A stretch of DNA of 64,000 nucleotides from NCBI GenBank assembly GCA_018433775.1, contig JAHDQN010000008.1, positions 1-64,000 on the forward strand, written 5' to 3'. Position numbers and translations under genes: made by a program. A model generated the notes under the pieces. The model did not search any database. It saw only the letters and a program-made list of their open reading frames with translations, and was not told where the DNA came from. The stretch is from Deltaproteobacteria bacterium (lineage in GTDB: Bacteria > Desulfobacterota > Desulfomonilia > UBA1062). Of this stretch, positions 24,943 through 34,074 are shown piece after piece. Position 1 is the stretch's first letter, and every line of letters starts with the position of its first letter.

Positions 24943-27198
24943 ATGACGAGCGAGAAATATCGTACAATTCTCCAGGGCATGCAAGAGGGTTACTACGAGA
25001 CGGACCTGAGCGGGTCCTTTACCTTTGCCAACGAGTCCCTCTGCCGGATCACCGAGATGAGCAGCGAAGAGATCCTCGGGCTGAACTTCAGGAGTTATAC
25101 CTCCAAGGCCACCGCCAAACGGGTTTTCAAGGCCTTTCACGAAACCTATCTGACCGGAATACCCATGAGGATAGAGTATGAGATTATTCTTGCATCCGGA
25201 AAGAAGAAGGTGATCGACAATTCCGCAAGCCTGATCAGGGACCAGAAGGGCAACCCTGCGGGCTTCTGCGGCATCGTCACGGACATCACCAGGCGCAAGC
25301 GCCTGGAGAGCCAGATGAGGGAAAACCGCAGGCGCTACGAGGCACTCTTTGAAAACGCCAACGAGCTCATCATCACCACGGATGCACACGGCTATATCAA
25401 GCGCCTGAACAAGAAGGTGGAGGAGATATCCGGGTATACGAGAAAAGAGATGATCGGCAAGAGCATCCTCATGATCGCTCATCCCGAGGACCGCGAGATC
25501 TTCATCGAGTTCTGGAAAGAGATTCTGGCGGGCAATACCCCGCGGTTCGAGCTCAGGGTCGTGGCCAAGGGCGGCGAGACCCCCTATCTGCTGGCGAGCG
25601 GTTCAGTGGTCAGAAACGGCGGAAAGATCGTCGAGATCCAGTACAACGCCCAGGTGATCTCTGACCTCAAGGAGGCCCAACGCACCATCCTCGATCTCTC
25701 GAATTTCCTCAACAGCATCATCGAGTCCAGCCCGAACATCCTCATATGCCTTGACATGGCAGGGAAGATCCAGATGGCCAACCCGGTCACCAGCAGAATC
25801 TTCCGCAAGCCTCCATCGGCCATCACGGGCAAGAGGATCTCGTTTCTGAGCTCTGACATGAAGGAGTTCGAGGACGTGATCAGAGGGGTGCAGGAAAGCC
25901 GCGTGCCGCAGTTCTTTCATGAGCGGGCCCTCGCTGGTTCCTCGAACCAGATCTTCGATATCAGCATCTATCCCCTCATCGACCCGGTTCATGGAGGCGC
26001 GGTCTTCACTGCAGTGGATATCACCGAGAAAAAGCACATGGAGATCCAGCTGATCCATGCCCAGAAAATGGAGACCATCGGGGAGCTTGCAGGAGGTGTG
26101 GCCCACGACTTCAACAACATACTCACCGGGATATCAGGCAACCTCGCCATGCTCCGCTACACCACCGACCGAACCAAACAGCTCGCCTATCTCGATACCC
26201 TGGAAAAGATCAGCGACCGCGCCAGAGACCTTGTCAGGCAGATGCTCGTCTTCACCAAACGACACGAGGGTCGGCCGGAAAATATCTCCATCTGCCAGGT
26301 GATCGAGGAGGTCATCGACATGGCCTCCAAATCGATTCCGAAGAACATCAGGTTCAACCTCGGCAACATGGAGAGCAGCGCCCTGGTATACATTGATCAC
26401 ACGCAGCTCACCCAGGTGCTGCTGAACCTCATTGTGAACGCGAAAGACGCCATCGGCGACCGGCAGAGAGGCCGAATCTCCATCGATGTGCAGGTCGTGT
26501 CCGTAGACAAGGACCTCAAGCGGCATTATCTTCTCGACGAAGCAGGGAAGTACGTGAAGGTCGAGCTGACGGACAACGGATGCGGCATGAGCAAGGAGAT
26601 CCTCCCGAAGATATTCGATCCCTTTTTTTCCACCAAGCAGAAAGGGACCGCAAAGGGAACCGGGTTGGGACTCTCCATCACCTATAACATCATCAAGAAC
26701 GCGGGCGGCGGCATCCAGGTGCAGTCCGAGGAGGGAAAAGGCTCGCAGTTCAGCATACTGCTGCCCGTCTCAAGGAGCAGGAAGAGACCGGCCGTGACGG
26801 CGGAAAAGAACTCCGACGGGCGCGACTCGCTCAGGGCGCGCATACTTCTGGTGGACGACGAGGATATGCTCCGCGATATCGGCAGGGAAATGCTCGAGCA
26901 TCTCGGCCACGAGGTGGAGACCGCCCACGATGGGATCAGCTGCCTCGACAAGCTCAAGACGGACAGCCTGGGCTTCGATCTCATCATTCTCGACATGATC
27001 ATGCCCGGGCTCGACGGGTACCATACGCTTCAGGAGATGCTCAAGTGCGGCATCAAGACCAGGGTCGTCATCTCATCGGGCTTCTCTTTCGAGCACGAGC
27101 GTCAGGAAATGTTCAACAACCCCCTCATCGTGGCGAAACTGAACAAGCCATTCAACATGAGCGAACTCTCTACGGTTCTGGGCGACATTCTCGACTGA
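24943..27198 (+). CDS. Hybrid histidine kinase with three PAS domains and a receiver
   Basis: A 751-residue cytoplasmic sensor without membrane helices. Three PAS domains occupy about 5-115, 125-245 and 250-365. The histidine phosphorylation domain has the NtrB-like AGGVAHDFNNILTGI with H388. The ATPase domain shows LLNLIVNAKDAI (N box), DNGCGMS (G1), FDPFFSTK and GTGLGLSI (G2). A C-terminal receiver carries the acceptor D684 in LIILDMIMPGLDG. No DNA-binding output is attached. The neighbouring gene codes for a second kinase of the same plan, and a lone receiver is encoded 4 kb away; they may form a phosphorelay. Confidence 0.94.
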   Translation: MTSEKYRTILQGMQEGYYETDLSGSFTFANESLCRITEMSSEEILGLNFRSYTSKATAKRVFKAFHETYLTGIPMRIEYEIILASGKKKVIDNSASLIRDQKGNPAGFCGIVTDITRRKRLESQMRENRRRYEALFENANELIITTDAHGYIKRLNKKVEEISGYTRKEMIGKSILMIAHPEDREIFIEFWKEILAGNTPRFELRVVAKGGETPYLLASGSVVRNGGKIVEIQYNAQVISDLKEAQRTILDLSNFLNSIIESSPNILICLDMAGKIQMANPVTSRIFRKPPSAITGKRISFLSSDMKEFEDVIRGVQESRVPQFFHERALAGSSNQIFDISIYPLIDPVHGGAVFTAVDITEKKHMEIQLIHAQKMETIGELAGGVAHDFNNILTGISGNLAMLRYTTDRTKQLAYLDTLEKISDRARDLVRQMLVFTKRHEGRPENISICQVIEEVIDMASKSIPKNIRFNLGNMESSALVYIDHTQLTQVLLNLIVNAKDAIGDRQRGRISIDVQVVSVDKDLKRHYLLDEAGKYVKVELTDNGCGMSKEILPKIFDPFFSTKQKGTAKGTGLGLSITYNIIKNAGGGIQVQSEEGKGSQFSILLPVSRSRKRPAVTAEKNSDGRDSLRARILLVDDEDMLRDIGREMLEHLGHEVETAHDGISCLDKLKTDSLGFDLIILDMIMPGLDGYHTLQEMLKCGIKTRVVISSGFSFEHERQEMFNNPLIVAKLNKPFNMSELSTVLGDILD

Positions 27199-27390
27199 TT
27201 GATTCCTTCGCTGGATACCGGGTCAGCCCCGGAGAAACAGGAAACAGCCCCCTTCTCCATGCCGCCCCTCTCCGGTTGGTGCGACTCCTGAACACCGAAA
27301 ACGCCGGAGGGTTTAATTCAGATCACGGTGTGCCGATAAGAAGGATAAAAAAACACATCAGAGATAAGCACCATCACGAAGGAGTACGTC

Positions 27391-29322
27391 ATGCAAGAAA
27401 AGAAAACCATGGGTGCCGTCCTTGACCACTTCATATCTCATGCCCGGGAAGCCATGGATAGCATGATCTCGCCGGTATATATCAAGGATGCCGGGCTCCG
27501 GTATGCCTGGCTCAACCGGGCGTATGCAGACATGATCCGGCTTTCCGGGAAGGAATACGCGATCGGAAAAACCGACAGCGACCTTTTGCCCTCGCCTGTC
27601 GCCGGGGAGCTCGCATCCGGGGAAAACAGGGTCCTGAAAAATGGCGTCCCATCCCGGGAAACAATCACCGGCCTGCCCTGTCCGGACGGTGTGTCGCGTT
27701 CGTTTGTCAAAACACTGGATCCGGTTGTCATCGACGGTTCTCCGGTGGGACTGCTGGGCATCCTGACCGAGATCCCCTCTCCGGTCCGTGGACGTGATGG
27801 AAACAAAGAGCAGGAGACATTCTTCGAGGATCTCTTCACCAATGCGACAGCCATGGCGGCGATTACGGACTGGCGCGGTGACATCATCAAGCTCAACAGG
27901 AAGGCCACGGAAATGCTTCTCGGGAAGGGGGATGAATCGCAGCTCGTGGAAGGGAGAAACATCCTCGATCTCATTCACGACGACGACAAGCAGAATGTGG
28001 TGAAGCTGTGGAAGGAGAGCATTCTCGGAAAGAAAGAGATGAGCTACCAGATACGCATGATATCGCATGACGGCAGGGTTCTCTACATGCTCATAAGCGG
28101 AAGGCCCATCGTGAAGAACAACCGTGTGGTATCGTTTCAGTACCAGGCACTCGACATGATCGACCAGAAGGTCCAGGAACGCAACCTCCTCCATACGTCG
28201 AGCGTTGAGACGCTGGGGCAGATGGCGGGCGGGTTTGCCCATGACTTCAACAATATCCTCACGGTCATCAACGGCTATTCCGAGATGATGCTCCGCTCCA
28301 TGGACAGGAACCACCCGTTCTACGGCAAGATGTTTCAGATCTGCCAGGCCGGTACCCAGGCGTCCATGCTGACCCAGAAGATTCTTGAGTTCAGCAGCAA
28401 GAACAGGCCGGAGCCCAAGGAGATCGATATCGATCAGGAGATGACCGATCAGGAGACCCTACTCAGGCATGTCATAGAAGAAAACATCAAGCTGACCGTC
28501 CAGAGGTCGACAGGGGCCAAGAAGATCCTGATCGACCCCACCCAGTTCGCCAAGGTGCTGCTGAACCTGGTGATCAATGCAAAGGAGGCTATGCCTGCAG
28601 GCGGCGAGATCACTATCACGACCGACGCCCTGGACGTCGATGAGTCACTTGCGCCGCAGTACGACAACATCCGCCCCGGCCGGTATCTGAGCCTGTGCGT
28701 GAGCGACACCGGCTCGGGCATGAGCGAAGAGGTGAAGCAGCATGTATTCGATCCCTTCTTCACTACACGTGAATCGGGAAAGGGCGTGGGCCTGTGGATC
28801 GTGAACAGCATCGTGAAGGACTATCACGGCACGATCCAAGTCCAGAGTATCGAGGGCAAGGGCACGACCTTCAGGATTCTCCTTCCTTTCTCCGGGCAGG
28901 AGCAGGCCCCCCCCGAGAAAGCCCCGCAGGAACCGGGCTCGTCCTCGGAAATCACCGGAAAGACCATCCTGGTGGTCGAGGATGACGACACGGTGCGCGA
29001 ACTGGTCGACGAAATACTCAAACACCGCGGCCACCACGTCCTGACAGCGCGCAACGGAGGCGATGCCCTCCAGCTCGCCCGGCAGTACGAGGGCACGATC
29101 GATCTCCTGATCACCGACATGGTCATGCGCCGCATCGACGGCATCATGCTCTCGAAAAAAATACGCACCATCCTGCCGGATATCAGGGTCATGCTCATGT
29201 CCGGGTATGGTGAAGACGTCATCCGCCAGGAAGAGCTCACAGACATCGCCTTTCTCCAGAAACCGTTTCTCCCCGATGATCTCACCTCAAAGGTGGATGC
29301 GATCTTCAGCAACCCGGCATAA
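27391..29322 (+). CDS. Hybrid histidine kinase with two PAS domains and a receiver
   Basis: A 643-residue cytoplasmic sensor. Two PAS domains (about 12-125 and 140-260) are followed by the phosphorylation helix AGGFAHDFNNILTVI with H284, an ATPase domain (LLNLVINAKEAM, DTGSGMS, FDPFFTTR, GKGVGLWI) and a receiver with acceptor D576 in LLITDMVMRRIDG. The G2 box reads GVGLWIV instead of the usual GLGLSIV. The ATG at 27391 follows GAAGGAG. The 192 bases between this gene and the preceding kinase hold no visible terminator, so both could be on one message. Confidence 0.94.
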   Translation: MQEKKTMGAVLDHFISHAREAMDSMISPVYIKDAGLRYAWLNRAYADMIRLSGKEYAIGKTDSDLLPSPVAGELASGENRVLKNGVPSRETITGLPCPDGVSRSFVKTLDPVVIDGSPVGLLGILTEIPSPVRGRDGNKEQETFFEDLFTNATAMAAITDWRGDIIKLNRKATEMLLGKGDESQLVEGRNILDLIHDDDKQNVVKLWKESILGKKEMSYQIRMISHDGRVLYMLISGRPIVKNNRVVSFQYQALDMIDQKVQERNLLHTSSVETLGQMAGGFAHDFNNILTVINGYSEMMLRSMDRNHPFYGKMFQICQAGTQASMLTQKILEFSSKNRPEPKEIDIDQEMTDQETLLRHVIEENIKLTVQRSTGAKKILIDPTQFAKVLLNLVINAKEAMPAGGEITITTDALDVDESLAPQYDNIRPGRYLSLCVSDTGSGMSEEVKQHVFDPFFTTRESGKGVGLWIVNSIVKDYHGTIQVQSIEGKGTTFRILLPFSGQEQAPPEKAPQEPGSSSEITGKTILVVEDDDTVRELVDEILKHRGHHVLTARNGGDALQLARQYEGTIDLLITDMVMRRIDGIMLSKKIRTILPDIRVMLMSGYGEDVIRQEELTDIAFLQKPFLPDDLTSKVDAIFSNPA

Positions 29323-29375
29323 GGGATTCTGGCACCGCTCTTTTCCCCGGGACCTTCTTCTGATAGGGTGTCTCC

Positions 29376-30071
29376 ATGTCCGCAAACAGATGGGACGTAT
29401 CGCCTGAAGAGGCTCGCACTCTGCAGGAGCATCTTTGCTCACGACGGGTCCTCACCGACTCGTTTACCCCGGTCGTCCACGTGGGCGGGGTAGACGTCGC
29501 GTACGACCGGTGGTCGAATCAGGCGTGCTGTGTTATTGCCGTGTTCTCCTATCCGCGCCTTTCCCTTGCGACCGTATCACGTGCGTACGGAAGCGTCCGC
29601 TTTCCTTATATCCCCGGGCTCCTGGCCTTCAGGGAGGGCCCTCTGGTGGAGCAGGCATTCGACCTGCTCGAGCTCAGGCCCGAGATCCTCCTGTTCGACG
29701 GCCACGGCATCAGTCATCCCCGCGGGATGGGGATCGCGACGCACCTGGGCATCCTCATGGAATGTGCCACCGTGGGTTGCGCCAAGACTCTTCTTACAGG
29801 CACCTTTGAAAGCCCAGCTCCCGGCCGGGGCAGCACGGCCCCCGTGATCTGTGGAGAGAAGACCGTGGGTTGCGTGCTCAGAACCCGCGAGAGGGTCAAT
29901 CCCGTGTTCGTGTCACAGGGACATCGGGTCAGCCTGGACACCGCTGTGGAGATCTGTCTCGCATGCGCACCGAAGTACCGGATTCCGGAGCCCCTTCGCA
30001 CAGCCCATATCATGGCTCGGCGGGCGGTTCGATCTCTCTCTGCTCATGATCGGGTGGACAGGCATTCCTGA
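29376..30071 (+). CDS. nfi: Endonuclease V
   Basis: A 231-residue repair nuclease that cuts the second phosphodiester bond 3' of deaminated bases such as inosine. The catalytic acidic residues are D40 (GGVDVAY), E87 (FREGP) and D108 (FDGHG). Further signatures are RFPYIPGLLAFREGP, DGHGISHPRGMGIATHLG and NPVFVSQGHRVSL. The last 30 residues are poorly conserved. It lies 53 bases after the second kinase gene, with AGGGTG before the ATG, and points towards nrdG. Confidence 0.94.
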   Translation: MSANRWDVSPEEARTLQEHLCSRRVLTDSFTPVVHVGGVDVAYDRWSNQACCVIAVFSYPRLSLATVSRAYGSVRFPYIPGLLAFREGPLVEQAFDLLELRPEILLFDGHGISHPRGMGIATHLGILMECATVGCAKTLLTGTFESPAPGRGSTAPVICGEKTVGCVLRTRERVNPVFVSQGHRVSLDTAVEICLACAPKYRIPEPLRTAHIMARRAVRSLSAHDRVDRHS

Positions 30072-30139
30072 AGACGGGCATCGTTCCGGCAGCCACGGAT
30101 TCACCGGAGTCCGTGAGGGCCGGGAGAGAGCATGCGGCG

Positions 30140-30859
30140 CTAGCGCACGATCAGCAGGCCGACCATCCCCTGGAGGGATTCTCCGAGAACGGAGATCTCC
30201 TCTTCGGAAAAGGAACCTGCCCCGAGAAACCGCTCGTCCACATGCTTTGATGCAACGAATCTCTGAAGCACATAGCGGGGCGCCCCCTGAATCTCACGGC
30301 CGATCTCCAGGACATCTTCCGGACTCAGGAGCCCTCTCACCAGGGTGGTCCGAAATTCGAAGGCAAGACCTGAGCCCATGATCATCCGGATGCTCCGGGC
30401 AACCCTGCCGGGATCGAGTATGCACCTCGCCACATGAGGATACCGGGAGACCGGCGCCTTGACGTCCATGGCGATGAAATCAGCGAGACCGGACTCAAGG
30501 ACCTTTGAGAGAACCTCCGGGAACGATCCGTTGGTGTCGAGCTTCACCAGGTAGTCCATTTTCTTCAGGCTTTTCATGAAAGGGATCAGGCCCGGCTGGA
30601 TGCAGGGCTCGCCGCCGGTGATGACGACGGCATCGCACTTTCCTCTCCGCATGCTCAGAAAGGAGAGCACCTCGTCCTGATCGAGCGGATGCGTGAACCG
30701 GGAGGGGTCCACGAGCTCAGGGTTGTGGCAGTACGGGCACCGGAAGTTGCATCCCTGGGTGAAAACCACGGCGCTGATCTCCCCCGGATAGTCGATGAGC
30801 GAGGTCCTCTGCAGATGACCGATATTGATCCTGATTTCTTCCGTATCCTCGTGCGCCAC
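30140..30859 (-). CDS. nrdG: Anaerobic ribonucleotide reductase activating protein (radical SAM)
   Basis: A 239-residue radical SAM enzyme. The iron-sulfur motif CNFRCPYC (C37, C41, C44) and the GGEP motif (VVITGGEPCIQPG) are intact. The sequence ends in a C-terminal barrel segment typical of the NrdG2/PflA-like branch. It should generate the glycyl radical on NrdD, encoded 0.9 kb away on the same strand but separated by an opposite-strand receiver gene. The start is GTG at 30859 and no ribosome binding site is seen, so the N-terminus is uncertain by a few residues. A pyruvate formate-lyase activase cannot be excluded, but no such lyase is in the window. Confidence 0.85.
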   Translation of the reverse strand: MAHEDTEEIRINIGHLQRTSLIDYPGEISAVVFTQGCNFRCPYCHNPELVDPSRFTHPLDQDEVLSFLSMRRGKCDAVVITGGEPCIQPGLIPFMKSLKKMDYLVKLDTNGSFPEVLSKVLESGLADFIAMDVKAPVSRYPHVARCILDPGRVARSIRMIMGSGLAFEFRTTLVRGLLSPEDVLEIGREIQGAPRYVLQRFVASKHVDERFLGAGSFSEEEISVLGESLQGMVGLLIVR

Positions 30860-31305
30860 AACATCAGGATATCACAGGATTACTCTGGTTAGGAAGGGAA
30901 ATGACTGATTTTTTTCCACAATGCGCCGGACCGGGAAGCATGTTTCCGGCCCGAAGATGAATTGCGAGGTCTTGTACGCACCCCTTAAAAAGGGCTCCAG
31001 AAGCGTTTCCGGCAAAAGGAGAGATGGATAATAACTGTTATTATTCTTGATTATTCCCCCGGGATTGTGGATAAAATATATACACAAACGCTATGGGTGC
31101 CCGCGAGCGGGCGGCCCGTATAGCACGTTCTTTGTTATTGGTGGATAGAGTGAGGAGAAACCGGGATCATCACTCCTTGATCCCTTGAAAGGCATTGTCT
31201 CTTTAAGGGGGACCGGTGAATGTCCTTTTTCTGAACTCTCCAGACAGTTGGGCGAAAAGCAGGTCATGGATTACCGGCAAGGGCTGAAAAGAGAGGAGTT
31301 CACCC
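30860..31305. other. 446-bp intergenic region between nrdG and the receiver gene
   Basis: It must hold the promoters of nrdG (minus) and of the receiver protein (plus). An imperfect hairpin at 30932-30950 and an A+T-rich patch at 31025-31085 (with TATATACACAAAC) stand out. I saw no convincing NrdR-type box pair here, in contrast to nrdD. Immediately after comes a GCCCGCGAGCGGGC hairpin at about 31105. No open frame is convincing. Confidence 0.4.
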
Positions 31306-31683
31306 ATGGGCAATTGCAGGATACTTGTCATGGACGATGAAGAGATCATCCAGGATGTTTTAAGCAACATGCTCGATTTTCTTGGCTATGAAGTTCAGGT
31401 TGCCGCGGAAGGCGCCCAGGCAGTCCAGATGTACCGAGAAGCCATGGAGTCGGGCAATCCGTTCGATGCGGTTATCATGGACCTCACGATCCCCGGCGGC
31501 GTGGGAGGAAAGGATGCGGTGCGCGATCTCCTGAAGATCGATCCGGCGGCAAAGGCCATCGTATCCAGCGGCTACTCGACGGACCCGGTGGTGACGAATT
31601 ATCAGGAGCACGGATTCAAGGGCGTTATCAAGAAACCCTTCAAGATCGAGGAGCTTAAAGAGGCCATCCAGAAGATCGTCTGA
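31306..31683 (+). CDS. Stand-alone response regulator receiver (CheY-like)
   Basis: A 125-residue single receiver domain. The acidic pair is in MDDEE (residues 10-13), the phosphoacceptor is D59 in VIMDLTIPGG, the switch residue is in AIVSSGYS and the lysine in IKKPFK. The MDLTIPGGVGGKDAV loop resembles receivers joined to NtrB-type hybrid kinases more than chemotaxis CheY. No output domain follows. GAGAGGAG precedes the ATG. Candidate partners are the two hybrid kinases encoded 2-6 kb upstream. Confidence 0.93.
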   Translation: MGNCRILVMDDEEIIQDVLSNMLDFLGYEVQVAAEGAQAVQMYREAMESGNPFDAVIMDLTIPGGVGGKDAVRDLLKIDPAAKAIVSSGYSTDPVVTNYQEHGFKGVIKKPFKIEELKEAIQKIV

Positions 31684-31735
31684 GCGGCTATTTTACCCTT
31701 TGTCCGGCTTAAGTGTCCGTCTTAAAAGATTCTTC

Positions 31736-31780
31736 ACGGACATTGAAACGGCCCGATGGTCGTTTCAATGTCCGTTTTTA
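31736..31780 (+). terminator. Rho-independent terminator after the receiver gene
   Basis: ACGGACATTGAAACG (31736-31750) pairs perfectly with 31761-31775, giving a 15-bp stem with a 10-base loop, followed by a run of T. It lies between the convergent receiver gene and nrdD; an A-run is weak on the other side, so it mainly serves the plus strand. Confidence 0.85.
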
Positions 31781-31801
31781 CGTCTGACCGCCCTTAGTGT
31801 C

Positions 31802-34012
31802 TCAGCTGTTTGAGAGCGCCTTTTTTGCCTCGTGCGATTCCTGACCACGGTATTCCCCGGATCCCGCAGAACCCAGATCCACCGCCCGGGCCTGCCGCAG
31901 GAAGGGCCGCTGCGCGGTCTCGGCCTTTCTGATCGAGAAGGTCCTTCTCTCCTTGAATTCCTCTTTCTTCCCGTTGTTCCACTGGGCCACAGGCCGCAGG
32001 TAACCCACCACCCGGGAGTAGACCTCGGTGACCTCGCCGCACTGCGGGCACACGGGCTGGTTCCCGGTGAGATATCCGTGGCTCGGACACACGCTGAAGG
32101 TGGGGCTGAAGGTGAAGTACGGCATCTTGTAGTGATTGCAGACCTTCCTGACCAGGTTCTTGATCACCTCCGGCTCCTCCACCTGTTCACCGGCAAAGAT
32201 ATGGAGCACTGTCCCCCCGGTATACTTGGACTGTATCTCGTCCTGCAGGTCCATGGCCTCGAAGATGTCGTCGGTATAGTTCACCGGAAGCTGGGAAGAG
32301 TTGGTGTAGTAAGGCTCCGCACCCTGATGGAAGGCTTCCTCGTTGGCGCATACGATGTCGGGGTACTTGCCCTTGTCGATCCTGGCCATGCGGTATGAGG
32401 TTCCCTCGGCCGGGGTTGCTTCGAAGTTGTAGTTGCTCCCCGTCTCACTCTGGAGGGTGATGAGCCGGTCACGGATGAAATCGGCCACCTCCAGGGCAAA
32501 GCCTCTTCCTGCCTCGCTGCCGATGTTCACCCCCAGGAGGTTCACGCACGCCTCGTTCATCCCCAGGATTCCGATGGTGGAGAAGTGGTTTTTCCAGTAC
32601 TCCTCGAAGCGATTCTTGATCCCGGTGAGATAGTACTTCGTGTAGGGGTAGAGGTTTGTCTCTGTAAACTTCTCCAGGATCTTGCGTTTGATCTCCAGGC
32701 TGGTGCTGGCCAGGGTGATGAGCCTGTCCAGCCTCTGCATGAAATCGGCCTTGTCCTCGCTCAGGTGGCCGAGGCGGGGAAGGTTTATGGTCACCACCCC
32801 GATGGAGCCGGTCAGCGGGTTCGATCCGAACAGCCCCCCTCCCCGCACTTCGAGCTGCCGGTTGTCTATCCTCAGCCTGCAGCACATGCTCCGGGCATCC
32901 TCGGGATCCATGTCGGAGTTGATAAAGTTGGAGAAATAGGGAACCCCGTACTTCGCAGTCATCTTCCAGAGGTTGGCGAGGTGGGGGCTGTCCCAGTTGA
33001 AGTCGCGAGTGATGTTGTAGGTGGGTATCGGGAAGGTGAACACCCTGCCCTTTGCGTCGCCCTCGGCCATCACCTCCACGAAGGCCTGGTTGAACATATC
33101 CAGCTCGTGCTGATACTCGCCGTAGGTGGTGCTCTGGACCTCGCCGCCGATAATGACCCCCTGATCAGCCAGGTACGAAGGCACCTCCAGGTCGAGCGTC
33201 ACATTGGTGAACGGCGTCTGGAATCCCACCCGTGTGGGGACGTTGATATTGAAGATGAACTCCTGGAGCGACTGCTTCACCTGGGCGTAGTCGAGCCCGT
33301 CGTGCCGGATGAAGGGCGCGAGCAGGGTGTCGAAATTGGAGAACGCCTGCGCGCCTGCGGCCTCGCCCTGCAGGGTATAGAAGAAGTTCACGATCTGTCC
33401 CAGCGCGGTGCGGAAATGCCTGGCAGGCTTGCTTTCCACCTTCCCCTGCGCACCCTTGAAGCCCTGGAGCAGCAGGTCGTAGAGGTCCCATCCCACGCAG
33501 TAGACCGATATGATGTTGAGGTCATGGATATGGAAGTCTCCATCGGCGTGGGCGTGGCGCACCTCCGGCGGATAGATCTTGTTGAGCCAGTAGATCTTGC
33601 TGATCTCGGAGGAGAGATAGTTGTTCAGACCCTGCAGCGAGAACGACATGTTGCTGTTCTCGTTTACCTTCCAGTCGATCTTGGTGAGGTACTGGTCGAT
33701 GAGGTCCACGCCCATCCCGGCCTTGATTTCCCTGATCTTGGCGTGCTGGTCCCGGTAGATGATATAGGCCTTTGCCGTCCTGCGGTAGGGAGATGACAGC
33801 AGCACCTCCTCCACGATATCCTGGATCTCCTCCACCGTGGGTGTTTCCGCCAGCGTATCCTGAGCCATGCTCAGGACCTTGAGCATCAACCTGTGGGCGA
33901 TATCGGCACCGAATTCACCGGTTATGCCACCCGCCTTCGCGATGGCATTCGTGATCTTTGGTGCATGAAAAGAGGCAAATCTCCCGTCGCGCTTTCTGAT
34001 CTTGGTAAACAT
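31802..34012 (-). CDS. nrdD: Anaerobic (class III) ribonucleoside-triphosphate reductase
   Basis: A 736-residue oxygen-sensitive reductase. Residues 1-95 are an ATP-cone regulatory domain (KIRKRDGRFASFHAPKI), the barrel contains LQGEAAGAQAFSNFDT and FIFNINVPTRVGFQTPF, a zinc ribbon is formed by cysteines around 635-660 (CPSHGYLTGNQPVCPQCG), and the glycyl radical site is G670 in RVVGYLRP. After the usual end at about 692 there is a 44-residue polar tail of unknown origin. The ATG at 34012 lies 5 bases after AGAGGGGG; a TTG one codon earlier is less likely. Two NrdR-like boxes precede it. nrdG is encoded nearby. Confidence 0.96.
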   Translation of the reverse strand: MFTKIRKRDGRFASFHAPKITNAIAKAGGITGEFGADIAHRLMLKVLSMAQDTLAETPTVEEIQDIVEEVLLSSPYRRTAKAYIIYRDQHAKIREIKAGMGVDLIDQYLTKIDWKVNENSNMSFSLQGLNNYLSSEISKIYWLNKIYPPEVRHAHADGDFHIHDLNIISVYCVGWDLYDLLLQGFKGAQGKVESKPARHFRTALGQIVNFFYTLQGEAAGAQAFSNFDTLLAPFIRHDGLDYAQVKQSLQEFIFNINVPTRVGFQTPFTNVTLDLEVPSYLADQGVIIGGEVQSTTYGEYQHELDMFNQAFVEVMAEGDAKGRVFTFPIPTYNITRDFNWDSPHLANLWKMTAKYGVPYFSNFINSDMDPEDARSMCCRLRIDNRQLEVRGGGLFGSNPLTGSIGVVTINLPRLGHLSEDKADFMQRLDRLITLASTSLEIKRKILEKFTETNLYPYTKYYLTGIKNRFEEYWKNHFSTIGILGMNEACVNLLGVNIGSEAGRGFALEVADFIRDRLITLQSETGSNYNFEATPAEGTSYRMARIDKGKYPDIVCANEEAFHQGAEPYYTNSSQLPVNYTDDIFEAMDLQDEIQSKYTGGTVLHIFAGEQVEEPEVIKNLVRKVCNHYKMPYFTFSPTFSVCPSHGYLTGNQPVCPQCGEVTEVYSRVVGYLRPVAQWNNGKKEEFKERRTFSIRKAETAQRPFLRQARAVDLGSAGSGEYRGQESHEAKKALSNS

Positions 34013-34027
34013 CAATTCCCCCTCTTT

Positions 34028-34043
34028 GTACTAGATGTAGTGC
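34028..34043 (-). promoter_or_regulatory. NrdR-like box, promoter-distal to start codon copy 1 (nearest nrdD)
   Basis: The imperfect palindrome GTACTAGATGTAGTGC resembles the NrdR consensus acaCwAtATaTwGtgt. It matches the second box in 13 of 16 positions and lies exactly 31 bases from it, the spacing typical of paired NrdR sites. Confidence 0.7.
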
Positions 34044-34058
34044 TTTGATAGAATATAC

Positions 34059-34074
34059 GTACTATATATAGAGC
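34059..34074 (-). promoter_or_regulatory. NrdR-like box, second copy upstream of nrdD
   Basis: GTACTATATATAGAGC, a palindrome with the central TATATA of NrdR boxes, 31 bases upstream of the first copy on the same face of the helix. Together they should let NrdR repress nrdD when nucleotide pools are high. The nrdR gene itself is not in this window. Confidence 0.7.
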
